Assembly: GCA_947462815.1 (NCBI GenBank)
Contig: CANHQR010000020.1
Location: 1-49,686, forward strand
From: Pseudobdellovibrionaceae bacterium
GTDB taxonomy: Bacteria > Bdellovibrionota > Bdellovibrionia > Bdellovibrionales > JAMPXM01
Direction of reading: 5' to 3'
Length of the DNA stretch: 49,686 bases
The position numbers and the translations under genes were made by a program. The notes beneath the pieces are model-generated. The model saw nothing but the letters and a program-made list of their open reading frames with translations. It did not search any database and was not told where the DNA came from. Below, one piece after another: positions 42,566 through 49,686 of this stretch. How positions within the stretch are numbered: position 1 is the stretch's first letter; the number at the start of each line of letters is the position of its first letter.

Positions 42566-42617
42566 CTCCATCTTCCGGTTGCAACTGCACAAAGCTAGTG
42601 CAAGACAATTTGCCTAT

Positions 42618-42947
42618 ATGTTGAGCCACCGTCTGAGCCTTTTGGTGAAAGCCAAAGGACTTACGCAGAAATCCGTCGCTGATTCGATGGGCGTCACTGA
42701 ACAGGCGCTCAGTCGCTATTTGCAAGGCAAGACAGCGATTGGATCGGACTCTCTCGAACTTCTCTTAAGCGCACTCGGTATGAACCTCGAAAAGGTTGTC
42801 GATGCTGAGATCGTGAAAGTGATGAAGACGCGAGAGAAGAAACCGGCGAAGGGACGGAACTTGCTTTCAGAGCTGCAAGAAGAACAAGTCGCGAAGATCG
42901 TGGCTTGGTATTCGAAGACGGCAAAGAAGCCAGTCGCTCAAAGTTAA
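42618..42947 (+). CDS. XRE-family regulator
   Basis: The 109-residue protein (from ATG 42618; a TTG at 42579 is also in frame) has a Cro/C1 HTH (LTQKSVADSMGVTEQALSRY, then LQGKTAIGSDSLELLL). The C-terminal helix is Lys-rich. The absence of a clear ribosome site leaves the start unsure. It is the natural candidate to bind the palindrome upstream and control both its own operon and the secretion operon. Confidence 0.85.
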   Translation: MLSHRLSLLVKAKGLTQKSVADSMGVTEQALSRYLQGKTAIGSDSLELLLSALGMNLEKVVDAEIVKVMKTREKKPAKGRNLLSELQEEQVAKIVAWYSKTAKKPVAQS

Positions 42948-42972
42948 AGTCGAAACCATCCGGGGGGGATTC

Positions 42973-43518
42973 GTGGAAACTACACTCGTCAACGGGGGGC
43001 CGTTGAAGGAGTTCAAGCGAGAGGAACTTCTCCAGCGCCTATCGGGCAGCTGGAAAGGGCGATCGATCTTTGCTCTGCTTGAGCTCCCGCGCTATTCGAA
43101 AAGTCCAAGAGAGATCGCGCCCGAGCTGGGCATTACGCTCGACGAACTCTTCTTTTACCTCGATCTGCTCGAAGCGGTTTCGCTCGTACGTCGTGACGCG
43201 AATGGCAACTACCTGCGCCTAGCTGAAACGCTCGATTTTCGGGCGATGGGACTCGACGGTTCTGGAGAACTTCGCAACTTTTCCTTAGTAACTGCCGAGA
43301 TTCTTTCGCGTCAATCGATGGACGTTCCTTGCCACCACGAATCGGCCATCGTTTATTCAAATACGACCCTCGTGAAGGAGCTAATCGGCAAGCTTGGAGC
43401 GGCGATGGACGAGTTCGAAGCCGCATCGAAAGCTAGCCCCGATAAGAGCTTCCTTCTAGGATACACAACGGCGTTTGTCGACCTCTTGCAGAGCAACAAG
43501 CTCGGGAGTGACCAGTGA
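42973..43518 (+). CDS. DUF4423/TIGR02147-like winged-helix protein
   Basis: GTG 42973 follows GGGGGG. The 181-residue protein has a winged helix (residues about 30-80: IFALLELPRYSKSPREIAPE, ...LDELFFYLDLLEAVSLVRRD). A helical part with SLVTAEILSRQSMDVPCHHE and ...LVKELIGKLGAAMDEFEAA follows, as in DUF4423 (TIGR02147) proteins, which are abundant in Bdellovibrio and Fibrobacter. It is shorter than usual. It is probably a regulator. It is coupled to the next gene by GTGA. Confidence 0.7.
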   Translation: METTLVNGGPLKEFKREELLQRLSGSWKGRSIFALLELPRYSKSPREIAPELGITLDELFFYLDLLEAVSLVRRDANGNYLRLAETLDFRAMGLDGSGELRNFSLVTAEILSRQSMDVPCHHESAIVYSNTTLVKELIGKLGAAMDEFEAASKASPDKSFLLGYTTAFVDLLQSNKLGSDQ

Positions 43519-43910
43519 GAAACATGATTTTCAAAACACTATTCGCATCGATTCTTGGTTCACTTTTCATCGCGCCTCTCGCGCACGCTGATCGCCAGGG
43601 TGGCGGGACTTTGAGAGCGGCGTTCGAAATTAACCCTTCTATGCTCGACACAATGACGATAGCGACGGGCGGAGATCAGATTGGTAGTGGCGCAGTCTCC
43701 ACCGTAGAGTGGGTGAAATTCAAGAAGCACAACAATGACTCGATTACGTTCGACTACTCGTGGGCGGAAAAGCTCGGCAGCGGAGTTACTGAAGTAACGA
43801 TCGATCGCGCCGAACTTCAATCTCAACATGGGGACCTTGTTCGCGCGCTATCTGTTTCGAAGGCCAACGGCGTTTGGGTTTCAACATTCGAAACTGCTGA
43901 GCGTAAATAG
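43515..43910 (+). CDS. Exported protein of unknown function
   Basis: The 131-residue protein starts at GTG 43515 overlapping the preceding stop (an ATG at 43524 is also possible). It has a signal peptide (FKTLFASILGSLFIAPLAHA) and a beta-rich mature domain that contains TVEWVKFKKHNNDSITFDYS. No family is recognised. It is tied to the regulator upstream by the overlap. Confidence 0.7.
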   Translation: MRNMIFKTLFASILGSLFIAPLAHADRQGGGTLRAAFEINPSMLDTMTIATGGDQIGSGAVSTVEWVKFKKHNNDSITFDYSWAEKLGSGVTEVTIDRAELQSQHGDLVRALSVSKANGVWVSTFETAERK

Positions 43911-43939
43911 AGTACCGACAACATCTTGATGGAGCTACT

Positions 43940-44941
43940 TTGAGTCCCGTAGACTTTTTTCGGCTTGTCACGTCTGAACTGGCAATGCCACTGCCGGTTT
44001 ATTTTTATGCGAGTGCCGTGGCCGGTGGTTTTCTCGCTTACAACCAAGGCTTCGCTCACCGAAGAGATATTAAATGGTCGGCGCTTGTTTCGCCGATTTC
44101 TCAACCAATCATTGAGGTAATCAGAAAAGGAAGTACCGCTGATTTTGCGAATTTGTTGCCGCCACTTCTCGGCAGTTTTGTAGTTCTAGCCGGAGCTTAC
44201 CTCGTTTCAATCGGTATTCTAGCGTTCGTCGCTGCTGTTTTCGTGAAGTCGCAAGGGAGTTGGTTTGACCGATTCGCAGAATTCATGGGCGGAGGGTATC
44301 GTGAGGTCGATCGCAGATATCGCGACCTGATGGACAAAACTCATCGCCTGGAGACTGAAGCTCGAAATACGCATCAAGCGTATCGGATTATCTGCAACTT
44401 TCTACGAGACATGACGAAGCCTCTTGAAGTTAACGAGTTCAAGGAGCATTTAGCGATCTTGATGGATTCTGCGCTCTCATTTGTATTCGGGACGCAAAGT
44501 CGGCTTCGCATCGCACTTTACCTGCATTCCCCGACGGAGAATTCAAACGGTAAGCTCGTATTGGCGACAGGACACTATCCGACACGTCAGGGAATCCCGT
44601 CGCATTTGAATAAAGAATGGCCGCTCAGTGGATCTATCGCTGGCAATTGCTTCTCAACCGGCGCAAACATTGTCTATCCGAACGACAAAAATATGAAGCG
44701 CCTCTATTCCGCAGGAAAATCAAAAAACGGAAATTCGTATACGAAGTCGTTCGTGTGCATTCGAATTGAGAACAAACAGAATGTCTGGGGCGTTTTAAGC
44801 GTTGATTCACCGACAACGCCGTTCCCTGACTTGTCAGAGGGCCAGATATTGTTTCTCAGAAATCTTGCTCTATACGTCGGTGAAATTTTGGACTATTCCA
44901 ATGGTTGTAACCAATGGAAGCCAGTTGCACTTAACAATTAG
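43940..44941 (+). CDS. Membrane-anchored GAF-domain protein
   Basis: The 333-residue protein uses TTG 43940 with GGAG upstream. Two hydrophobic helices (residues about 17-32 and 72-100) are followed by a charged helix (YRDLMDKTHRLETEARNTHQ) and a GAF-like domain (residues about 160-320: RLRIALYLHSP, GSIAGNCFSTGANIVYPNDK, SFVCIRIENKQNVWGVLSVD). GAF domains bind small molecules or sense redox state. There is no output domain (no kinase, GGDEF or phosphodiesterase), so the signal may pass to a partner protein. Confidence 0.75.
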   Translation: MSPVDFFRLVTSELAMPLPVYFYASAVAGGFLAYNQGFAHRRDIKWSALVSPISQPIIEVIRKGSTADFANLLPPLLGSFVVLAGAYLVSIGILAFVAAVFVKSQGSWFDRFAEFMGGGYREVDRRYRDLMDKTHRLETEARNTHQAYRIICNFLRDMTKPLEVNEFKEHLAILMDSALSFVFGTQSRLRIALYLHSPTENSNGKLVLATGHYPTRQGIPSHLNKEWPLSGSIAGNCFSTGANIVYPNDKNMKRLYSAGKSKNGNSYTKSFVCIRIENKQNVWGVLSVDSPTTPFPDLSEGQILFLRNLALYVGEILDYSNGCNQWKPVALNN

Positions 44942-44952
44942 GGGGATCAACG

Positions 44953-45153
44953 ATGGCCAACAAATTTGATCGCCTTTTTAGGGCGCAATCGCTAATCGAA
45001 AAGAAGGTTTCAGAAGTTTTTGGGAAAAGCGAGATTCCGGTCGAAAAACGTATCGAACAGATCAAGATACTTCAAAGTCGACTCGACAGAGTCGACTACT
45101 CAGAAAAGAAGCAAACGCCTTCCGGGCCTCGCAAGCCTATTCTCGGCACTTAG
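44953..45153 (+). CDS. Small charged protein
   Basis: The 66-residue protein starts after TTAGGGGGATCAACG and is helical and very charged (EKRIEQIKILQSRLDRVDYS). It has no family. It lies 11 bases after the GAF gene and likely belongs to the same operon. It may be a partner or antitoxin-like adapter, but nothing proves it. Confidence 0.65.
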   Translation: MANKFDRLFRAQSLIEKKVSEVFGKSEIPVEKRIEQIKILQSRLDRVDYSEKKQTPSGPRKPILGT

Positions 45154-45238
45154 CAACTCGCTGAGGTTCAAAGTTCTAGTTGCCGTACTTTAGGCGGTAC
45201 AAATCCTATCGAAGTTTCACGAAGCGCAGGATAACTCC

Positions 45239-45604
45239 TCACTTTGTAGTATTCATTCGATCGATGATCGATTGAACTTCCGACGAGATCGGCATCGGTT
45301 GAAACGCGCTTATGTCGCTCGTTCCTGGGTTTCCTTTCGGATACTTCTTGAGAATCGAACCCGGGGCTGCTACTACCAGCCGAAAAATTTGACCTGTGAT
45401 TTCACTGAAGTTTCGGGTGCGTAGAGCGAGTGACAGCATCTGCCAATGCACGAGCGTATGTGACCACGCCAATGGCTGCGAGATGACGTGGGCTTTCGCA
45501 AGTAAAGCCCACGCGTTCGAGAAATCACCTCGCCCCGAAGCCACGTTCGCTTCTGTCAAAAAACTTTCGACTACTTGGCGGTTTCGGGTTTTGGCGACGT
45601 TCAT
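45239..45604 (-). CDS. DUF3703 protein
   Basis: The 121-residue protein has the family features: AHVISQPLAWSHTLVHWQML, then TGQIFRLVVAAPGSILKKYP and KGNPGTS with PMPIS. DUF3703 genes are commonly associated with heavy-metal resistance loci, in agreement with the czc genes here. Its function is unknown. TAGGA precedes the ATG at 45604. Confidence 0.88.
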   Translation of the reverse strand: MNVAKTRNRQVVESFLTEANVASGRGDFSNAWALLAKAHVISQPLAWSHTLVHWQMLSLALRTRNFSEITGQIFRLVVAAPGSILKKYPKGNPGTSDISAFQPMPISSEVQSIIDRMNTTK

Positions 45605-45609
45605 AAATC

Positions 45610-45870
45610 CTACTTCTTTTCAGCTGCTTCTTTAGAGTGGTCGTCTTTGTGTTCGCCTTTTCCGTGACCTTCGCATTCACACTCGGATTCCGGCTTGCCG
45701 CACTCCGCGCACATCAAGACTTTCTTTTTGCGCGACTTCTTATCGGTCTTGGTCAATTGCTCAATCGCCGTCGACTTCGATGCCGGCGTACTTGCCGGAG
45801 TCGATGTTTGAGCGAAAGCGGACGTACCTAAAACAACCGAAACTGCGCCTGCGATAACTGAAAATTTCAT
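45610..45870 (-). CDS. Small exported Cys/His-rich protein, likely metal binding
   Basis: The 86-residue protein has a signal peptide (MKFSVIAGAVSVVLGTSAFA), a Thr/Pro/Ser stretch, then a Lys-rich linker and a cluster of metal ligands CAECGKPESECECEGHGKGE, then HKDDHS. AAGGAGTAG precedes the start. It lies just downstream of the CzcA-type pump gene, so it may pass zinc, cobalt or cadmium to the pump or sense them in the periplasm. Confidence 0.75.
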   Translation of the reverse strand: MKFSVIAGAVSVVLGTSAFAQTSTPASTPASKSTAIEQLTKTDKKSRKKKVLMCAECGKPESECECEGHGKGEHKDDHSKEAAEKK

Positions 45871-45879
45871 TTCTACTCC

Positions 45880-48800
45880 TTAAGTTTTCTGTTCTGACTC
45901 TGTTGCTAAATGTGAGTGCCGTTCAATTTGTTTTTCGAACGCGAGATAGAGGACTGGGAGCACGATCAACGTCAACAGTGTTGATGAGATGATGCCTCCA
46001 ATGACGACGGTCGCGAGCGGTCGTTGAACTTCGGCGCCTATGCCTGTCGAAAGGGCCATTGGCAGGAATCCGAAGACATCAACTAGCGCCGTCATCAAAA
46101 CCGGACGGAGACGTAAAGCCGTGCCTTGTTTCACAAGGTCCGAACCCGTGATTCCACGCGCCCGCAGTTCGTTGAAGTAGTTTACGAGGACCACACCATT
46201 TAGAACCGCAATACCGGAAAGTGCGATGAATCCGACACCTGCAGAAATACTGAATGGTATCCTTGCGATGATCAGTCCCAGCACTCCGCCGACCAATGCC
46301 AGTGGAACGCAGAGGAAGATGAGCGCAACCTCAACCACGTTTTTGAACGCGGCGTAGATCATCAAGAGAACCAAGAGCAATGCGACCGGTGCGAGTACGG
46401 ATAGTCGATCTTTCGCTTCGTTGAGATTCTTGAAGTTTCCGCCCCATTCCATGTAGTAGCCGGGCGGCAACTTCACTTCTTGCTGAACCTTCGTCTCCGC
46501 CTCTTTCACGAATGACTCGGTGTCGCGGCCTCGCGGGTTTACCAGGACCGCGATTCGGCGCTTTGTCTGTTCGCGACTGAACGAACTAAAAGCTTCGACG
46601 AACTTAAGCGATGCCACTTCGTTCAATGGTAGGGTTGCGCCGCCCGCGATTCCCACCGGCAGCTTTTTGATCGACTCCATATCGCTTCTCGTGTCGTCAT
46701 CGAGGCGTATGACAATCGGATACTTCTTCATTCCGTCGTAGAATGTTCCGACCTCGTGTCCGCCAATCCCAACTCCGACTGTCTCGAGGACTTCCTTCGC
46801 CGAAACTCCGAGTCGCTTTAGCTTTTCTTTGTCTGGAGAAACATCGAGAACAGTGACCGTCCCTTTGGCCTCAAGCTCGACATCGCCCGCGCCCGGGATT
46901 TTTTGAATGACCGAAACGGCCTGCTCGGCGATTTCAGTGATCTTGACCTGATCTTCGCCAAAGATCTTCAAAGACACATCGGCACGGGTTCCTTCCATTA
47001 GTTCGTTGAAGCGAAGCTGAATGGGTTGGCTCACCAGAATACGCTGGCCCGGCGCTCGTTCTTCAAGTTCCGCAACGATGGCGGCCACGAGTTCGTCCTT
47101 GGTTCTGCGCGTCCCGTTTACAAGCGGCCATTTTTCTTTTGGTTCGAGCATCAAATAGGTATCGGCGATGTTCGGTCCCATCGGGTCGGTTGAGATCTCA
47201 GCCGTTCCGATTCGCGTGAAGACATCTTTGATTTCGCCAAATTCGCGAATGATACTTTGCGATTTTTCTTCGAGCGCGACGGAATTGGAAATTCCCACTG
47301 TGACTGGTCGAATGAATTGAATCGCAAGCGAACCTTCGTTGAGCTGCGGAAGAAATTCTCCGCCCAGACGGCTAAATAGAATTCCTCCCAAAACAATCGA
47401 AGCGACGGCGATCGAGATGACCGCACGTCTTGATCGCAGACTCCAGTTCAGCGCGGGCGCATAGAGCTGATAGAGCTTCCGCATGATCCATGGTTCTTTG
47501 TCTTCGACTTTGCCTTTTAGAATCAGACTTGCCAGTGCCGGTACAAACGTAAACGACAGCACCAAGGCCGAGATGATTGCGAAGATAAATGTCGCAGCCA
47601 TCGGAATAAACATCTTTCCTTCGATTCCGACGAAGGCGAAGACCGGTAAGAAAACTACAACGATGATGAGCTCGCCGAATCCTGCCGATTTGCGGATTTC
47701 AAGAGTGGCATCGTGAATCGTCTCGTTGACTTCGCGAGGCGTGAGCGCGCGCTTTACTTGCTGTGCTCGCTCGTGCAAGTGACGAACGCTGTTATCAAGC
47801 ACGATGACGGCGCCATCGACGATAATCCCGAAATCAAGAGCGCCGAGACTCACAAGATTTCCTGAGATCCCAAATCTCCGCATCAGGATAAACGTGAACA
47901 GCAGCGAAAGCGGAATGACGATGGCCGTGATTAACGCCGCTCGTAAGTTCCCAACAAGTAGGAAGAGAATGACGATCACGAGCACCGCGCCCATAAGCAA
48001 GTTGTGTTCAACCGTGCTTAACGTCGCATTGACTAGATCAGAGCGATTGTAAACCGCTTCTATCTTGTATCCTGGCGGAAGACCTTGCTTGATAGCTTCA
48101 ATTTGCTCGGCTACTCGAATCGACACAGATCTCGAATTTTCCCCAAGAAGCATGAGGACTGTGCCGAGTACGACTTCTTTTCCGTTGTGAAGAGCAGCGC
48201 CCGTGCGAAGCTCGCGGCCGATTTTGACGTTCGCGATGTCGCCGATCGAGATCACGCGCGCATTTTCTAGCGACTTGACCGGAACATTTCGAATGTCATC
48301 GAGTGACTTAAAGAGACCAAACCCCTGTACGAGAAACTGATCTGCCGTTTGCTCAACGTAGCCACCGCCAGCGTTCTTATTCGCAGATTCGATGGCTTCT
48401 TCGATGTCAGAGAAGTGAACGCCAAGTGCCGACATCTTTTTCGGATCAGGCTCGACGAGATATTGTTTCTCGTGACCGCCGATCGTGTTGACCTCAGCTA
48501 CACCTTTTACCGACAGCAAACGCGGCTTGATGTACCAGTCTTGAAGAGACCTTAACTCGGCAAGTTGTGCTAGCCGCCCAGGACCTTCGGCAGTTTGCTC
48601 GGTTTCAATCACGTAGTGATAGATTTCGCCAAGGCCAGACGATACCGGTCCCAGGGTCGGACTCACTCCGTTAGGAAGCTGTTCTGCCACTCCACGTAGC
48701 CGCTCAGTTACAAGCTGCCGAGCGCGGTAGATGTCAGTGTCATCTTCGAACGTCACCGTGACCTGGGAAATTCCGAAGCGAGTGATCGAACGAACTTGGG

Positions 48801-49038
48801 TCACTCCGGGAATACCATTGAGCGATATCTCAACCGGAACGGTGACCGTTCGTTCAATTTCTTCCGGGCTCAGTGCAGCGACGGGCGTATTCACCTGTAC
48901 CTGAACATTTGTGATGTCAGGAACCGCATCAATGGGAAGTTTCGTAAACGCGATCCATCCAGCGAAGGCCACCAAGGCCGTTGCGAGCATGACGAGCCAG
49001 CGATACTGAATGGACGTTCGAACTAATTTTGAAATCAT
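45880..49038 (-). CDS. czcA: CzcA-family heavy-metal RND efflux pump
   Basis: The 1052-residue protein has the complete RND layout: an N-terminal helix, two large periplasmic loops and 12 membrane helices. The heavy-metal (HME) signature in TM4, DFGIIVDGAVIVLDN near residues 398-412, contains the two conserved Asp of the proton relay; a position often Glu in CzcA proteins is Asp here. It exports divalent metals such as Co, Zn or Cd across the envelope, driven by protons. AGAGGTTCG precedes the start. The gene is next to a short adaptor-like gene. Confidence 0.95.
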   Translation of the reverse strand: MISKLVRTSIQYRWLVMLATALVAFAGWIAFTKLPIDAVPDITNVQVQVNTPVAALSPEEIERTVTVPVEISLNGIPGVTQVRSITRFGISQVTVTFEDDTDIYRARQLVTERLRGVAEQLPNGVSPTLGPVSSGLGEIYHYVIETEQTAEGPGRLAQLAELRSLQDWYIKPRLLSVKGVAEVNTIGGHEKQYLVEPDPKKMSALGVHFSDIEEAIESANKNAGGGYVEQTADQFLVQGFGLFKSLDDIRNVPVKSLENARVISIGDIANVKIGRELRTGAALHNGKEVVLGTVLMLLGENSRSVSIRVAEQIEAIKQGLPPGYKIEAVYNRSDLVNATLSTVEHNLLMGAVLVIVILFLLVGNLRAALITAIVIPLSLLFTFILMRRFGISGNLVSLGALDFGIIVDGAVIVLDNSVRHLHERAQQVKRALTPREVNETIHDATLEIRKSAGFGELIIVVVFLPVFAFVGIEGKMFIPMAATFIFAIISALVLSFTFVPALASLILKGKVEDKEPWIMRKLYQLYAPALNWSLRSRRAVISIAVASIVLGGILFSRLGGEFLPQLNEGSLAIQFIRPVTVGISNSVALEEKSQSIIREFGEIKDVFTRIGTAEISTDPMGPNIADTYLMLEPKEKWPLVNGTRRTKDELVAAIVAELEERAPGQRILVSQPIQLRFNELMEGTRADVSLKIFGEDQVKITEIAEQAVSVIQKIPGAGDVELEAKGTVTVLDVSPDKEKLKRLGVSAKEVLETVGVGIGGHEVGTFYDGMKKYPIVIRLDDDTRSDMESIKKLPVGIAGGATLPLNEVASLKFVEAFSSFSREQTKRRIAVLVNPRGRDTESFVKEAETKVQQEVKLPPGYYMEWGGNFKNLNEAKDRLSVLAPVALLLVLLMIYAAFKNVVEVALIFLCVPLALVGGVLGLIIARIPFSISAGVGFIALSGIAVLNGVVLVNYFNELRARGITGSDLVKQGTALRLRPVLMTALVDVFGFLPMALSTGIGAEVQRPLATVVIGGIISSTLLTLIVLPVLYLAFEKQIERHSHLATESEQKT

Positions 49039-49053
49039 AAATCGAACCTCTTG

Positions 49054-49488
49054 TTAATGGGCACACGTATCAACGGTGCCGGCATTTAGATCAGCATCAG
49101 TCATTCGTAGGAATTGAACTCCGTGAGATGCGATCTCATCATTGGGCTCAAGATCCTGCGAAGTGATCAAGGCGGTCTCGCTTGTCTGTGAAACGATTTT
49201 GACTAAGACCATCGAGATCCATCCGTCGTATCGTCGATAAACGCCTGTCGATTGCTTGATATGAATGAGCGACGATTTTGGAACACGCCAAGGTCCCGAA
49301 CCGCGAACGGGTTCGAAACGTACTCCTAGAGTCGAAACGGCTTTCGGTGACATCTTAAAGCCGTCTTCTTCTGAAAAGGCTTCGATGGCTTTTCCTGGGC
49401 CGAAACGTGACGACGTTTCCTCCTCGTCCGAAAGAACGGCCAGAGGAAAGAGAAGTACGCCGAGTGCGAGTAGTTTTATTGTTTTCAT
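49054..49488 (-). CDS. Short exported CzcB-like or adaptor-associated protein
   Basis: ATG 49488 overlaps the stop of the upstream gene (ATGA) and follows CGGAGA. The 144-residue protein has a signal peptide (MKTIKLLALGVLLFPLAVLS) and a short beta-rich mature part (GFKMSPKAVSTLGVRFEPVR, VPKSSLIHIKQSTGVYRRYD) like parts of membrane-fusion adaptors, which are normally about 400 residues. It is not truncated by the window and probably is a separate subunit. It might pair with a full-length adaptor encoded further right. Confidence 0.65.
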   Translation of the reverse strand: MKTIKLLALGVLLFPLAVLSDEEETSSRFGPGKAIEAFSEEDGFKMSPKAVSTLGVRFEPVRGSGPWRVPKSSLIHIKQSTGVYRRYDGWISMVLVKIVSQTSETALITSQDLEPNDEIASHGVQFLRMTDADLNAGTVDTCAH

Positions 49489-49686
49489 GGTGTCTCCGTG
49501 AAAATGCGGCCGTCGAATTTGTGAACGAGCCACAAGGCTTCAATCGCCCTTAGCTCGCGGCCATTACGACTGCGAATCAGCTCGGAACGTTGACGATGAA
49601 GTTCGATAAGAAGCGAGCCCGCAATGAGGCCACGGCGAACGGCTCCCTGACTGCGATTGAAGTCTTTGAGGATCGAATCTACGGAA
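49485..49686 (-). CDS. C-terminal end of a probable outer-membrane efflux protein (partial)
   Basis: An open frame runs from the window edge to TGA 49487-49485, giving the last 66 residues (ends ...KFDGRIFTETP). The segment is helical, with FNRSQGAVRRGLIAGSLLIE then LHRQRSELIRSRNGRELRAI, like the end of the coiled-coil region of TolC/CzcC-type proteins. The assignment rests on this and on its place before the adaptor and pump genes. The gene is cut by the window. Confidence 0.5.
   Translation of the reverse strand, partial: SVDSILKDFNRSQGAVRRGLIAGSLLIELHRQRSELIRSRNGRELRAIEALWLVHKFDGRIFTETP

Larger units (their letters stand above)
32639..49686. mobile_element. Integrative conjugative element with metal-resistance cargo, right end outside window
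   Basis: The integrase, excisionase-like gene, type IV secretion operon, toxin-antitoxin pair, regulators and czc cargo form one unit whose sequence style differs from the GC-rich DNA to the left. The left end is near 32.2-32.6 kb. No relaxase, coupling protein or VirB11 gene is seen, and the right end is not in the window. Confidence 0.75.

Noticed and set aside
1-49686. tRNA, rRNA and CRISPR loci
   Set aside because: I looked for cloverleaf-like arms, conserved rRNA blocks and spaced repeats and found none that can be supported by eye.

Overview
The window reads as a stretch of a Gram-negative chromosome, most likely from the Bdellovibrionota/Oligoflexia side of the bacteria. The hints are many small secreted or lipid-anchored proteins of unknown function, a DUF4423-like regulator, frequent GTG/TTG starts and a moderately GC-rich background. 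This placement is an inference; no rRNA or tRNA gene is present to test it.

Layout. (1) 0-6.2 kb: a GC-rich host region with a truncated gene, a three-gene operon (helical protein, TPR protein, zinc-ribbon protein), a membrane protein, two paralogous small HTH regulators and small proteins. Four copies of an operator-like motif, GGACCnnnGCTGTCC, sit in front of transcription units here; the three plus-strand copies also carry TTGG at one fixed offset. (2) 6.4-19.7 kb: an accessory, defence-like island that looks less GC-rich. It holds an ankyrin-like protein, a GmrSD-type (DUF262/DUF1524/DUF5655) nuclease, two unknown proteins made of three copies of one domain, a winged-helix/nucleotidyltransferase pair under a strong palindrome, a PPP-type phosphatase, unknown small genes, a complete IS3-family element and an HNH nuclease. 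(3) 19.8-32.2 kb: a GC-rich block of exported proteins: a papain-like protease with a Thr/Pro stalk, a DUF2256-DUF3253 protein, a BspA-type leucine-rich-repeat protein, a collagen-like lipoprotein, a photolyase-related flavoprotein and a lipocalin-hydrolase fusion.

(4) 32.6 kb to the right edge: an integrative conjugative element, cut by the window. An integrase, an excisionase-like protein, a small unknown protein and a RelBE-type toxin-antitoxin pair mark its left side. A ten-gene, almost fully overlapping leftward operon encodes a type IV secretion apparatus in VirB2-3-4-5-6-8-9-10 order, led by two lipoproteins. A divergent operon starts with an XRE regulator and continues with a DUF4423-like protein, a secreted protein, a membrane GAF protein and a small basic protein. 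The cargo is a heavy-metal resistance block: a DUF3703 protein, a small Cys/His-rich exported protein, a CzcA-type RND pump, a short adaptor-like protein and the end of a probable outer-membrane factor. No relaxase, coupling protein or VirB11 is visible; they may lie beyond the right edge.

Most interesting for follow-up: the GGACC/GCTGTCC element and its fixed-offset TTGG, the three-copy unknown domain beside GmrSD, the lipocalin-hydrolase fusion, the secretion operon whose VirB10-like protein has a signal peptide in place of the usual membrane anchor, and the regulator/GAF operon transcribed away from it.
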